From Luteolibacter ambystomatis (GTDB taxonomy: Bacteria; Verrucomicrobiota; Verrucomicrobiia; Verrucomicrobiales; Akkermansiaceae), in NCBI RefSeq assembly GCF_018137965.1, contig NZ_CP073100.1:4661754-4725753 (forward strand): a DNA stretch of 64,000 nt, written 5' to 3'. Under the pieces are notes generated by a model. That model was not told the DNA's origin, searched no databases, and saw nothing but the letters and a program-made list of their open reading frames with translations. Numbering within the stretch: position 1 is the first letter of the stretch; each line of letters begins with the position of its first letter. Below are positions 63,280 to 64,000 of the stretch, one piece after another. Both the position numbers and the translations under genes were made by a program.

Positions 63280-64000
63280 ATGTCCGATTCACCCTCCGTC
63301 TCTCCCGCCCGCGACAAAGACGATCCCCCGTGGGATCCGAAGGAAGGCCGCACTGCGAAGAAACGTTTCCGGAAGCTGCTGCCATGGCTCGGCCTTGGCG
63401 CGCTGGTCGCGTTGATCGCCTTTGGCATGAAGGGCAAGCCGGTCGAGGTGGAGACGGGTGCCGTCACCCGCTCCGCGCTTACCGTGCGGGTGTCGGAGGA
63501 AGGCAAGACCCGCATCCGAAATCGCCACATCATCTCCGCACCCGCCGCCGGGAAAATGCGTCGCGTCGCGCTGAAGGCGGGGGATGAAGTGAAAGCCGGG
63601 GAAACCGTGATCACTGCCATCGAGCCGGTGGTGTCGCCCTTGCTGGACCCCCGTGCCAAAGCACAAGCGGAAGCCGTGGTAGCCACCCGCGAGGCCGCGA
63701 TGAAGCAGGCGGAAGGATCGCTCGATGCCGCGAGAGCCTCATCCAATCTCGCCAATGCCGATCGCGACCGCGTGCGGGCGGTGCAGATCCCGGGATCGGT
63801 GTCCAAGAGCGACCGCGACCGCGTCGAGGGCGATGCCAACGTAAAGGCCGCGCAACTTCGCTCGGCTGAATTCACGCTCCAGGTCGCCGAGTTCGAACTC
63901 GCGCAGGCCCGCACCGCGCTGGAACGACCGAAGCCGGATAGCGCCGGCAACCTCGCTGAGGTGAAGTCACCCGTTTCCGGCCGCGTGCTGAAGGTGATGC
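63280..64000 (+). CDS. HlyD-type periplasmic adaptor, 3' end cut by window
   Basis: The first 240 residues are visible: a charged start, a membrane helix (about residues 33-50), a biotinyl-lipoyl-like strand region (VETGAVTRSALTVRVSEEGKTRIRN, ISAPAAGKMRRVALKAGDEVKAG) and a long coiled coil (about residues 120-215). It resembles the membrane-fusion partner of a MacA/DevB-type exporter. The gene runs past the window edge; its ATG lies 25 bases after the permease stop. Confidence 0.85.
   Translation, partial: MSDSPSVSPARDKDDPPWDPKEGRTAKKRFRKLLPWLGLGALVALIAFGMKGKPVEVETGAVTRSALTVRVSEEGKTRIRNRHIISAPAAGKMRRVALKAGDEVKAGETVITAIEPVVSPLLDPRAKAQAEAVVATREAAMKQAEGSLDAARASSNLANADRDRVRAVQIPGSVSKSDRDRVEGDANVKAAQLRSAEFTLQVAEFELAQARTALERPKPDSAGNLAEVKSPVSGRVLKVM

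Overview
The window looks like chromosome from a member of the Verrucomicrobiota, most likely a Luteolibacter/Haloferula-type Verrucomicrobiae. The support is high GC, two PEP-CTERM proteins ending in short basic tails (one with autotransporter-associated beta-strand repeats), a DUF1080 protein, a XylR-type AraC regulator, an LptD outer-membrane protein and Mpl (so a Gram-negative envelope with peptidoglycan), and several small lipoproteins. This is inferred from gene content; no rRNA or tRNA gene is visible to confirm it.

Layout. 0-14.98 kb: housekeeping and envelope genes (M16 peptidase, nitroreductase, lptD, TIGR01777 epimerase, HAD phosphatase, mpl, pRiA4b ORF-3-like protein, VTT membrane protein, fdhD, miaB). 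15.0-22.76 kb: a restriction-modification island read on the minus strand in the order GIY-YIG/DUF4357, hsdM, half-size hsdS, HNH nuclease (BstXI-like), hsdR. Its middle (about 18.2-20.85 kb) has clearly lower GC than both ends. 22.9-28.3 kb: chromate transporter, L-serine ammonia-lyase, a divergent AraC-type regulator and a 3D-domain lipoprotein. 28.5-32.4 kb: PEP-CTERM/beta-strand-repeat protein and typA. 32.5-35.1 kb: three tandem paralogues resembling the globular part of type II pseudopilins. 35.08-35.21 kb: a REP-like inverted pair (BIME-like) whose GTAG foot supplies the thrC stop codon. 35.2-39.7 kb: thrC, thrB, YbjN protein, a PH-like membrane protein, a small secreted Cys/Lys repeat protein and a second PEP-CTERM protein. 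40.3-46.9 kb: ispA-asd, two micro-lipoproteins, a small membrane protein, leuC, DUF2059, TraB/GumN, leuD. 47-59.3 kb: CvfB-like RNA-binding protein, lysS, macro domain, LTxxQ-like protein, rsuA, RsmC-like methyltransferase, PLD protein, NAD(P)-binding oxidoreductase, uvrB, VOC, DUF6157, TPR, DUF2007/zinc finger, HIT. 59.4-64 kb: DUF1080 protein and an ABC export cassette (ATPase, double FtsX permease, HlyD-type adaptor cut by the window edge).

How genes work together. thrB-thrC and asd belong to the aspartate pathway, and leuC/leuD form isopropylmalate isomerase although they are separated by two genes. In the restriction island, one methyltransferase/specificity module appears to be shared by two different restriction effectors: a Type I HsdR translocase-nuclease and an HNH, BstXI-like Type II nuclease. 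A single-TRD specificity subunit predicts a palindromic split target, which suits the BstXI-like enzyme. This hybrid is the most interesting system in the window.
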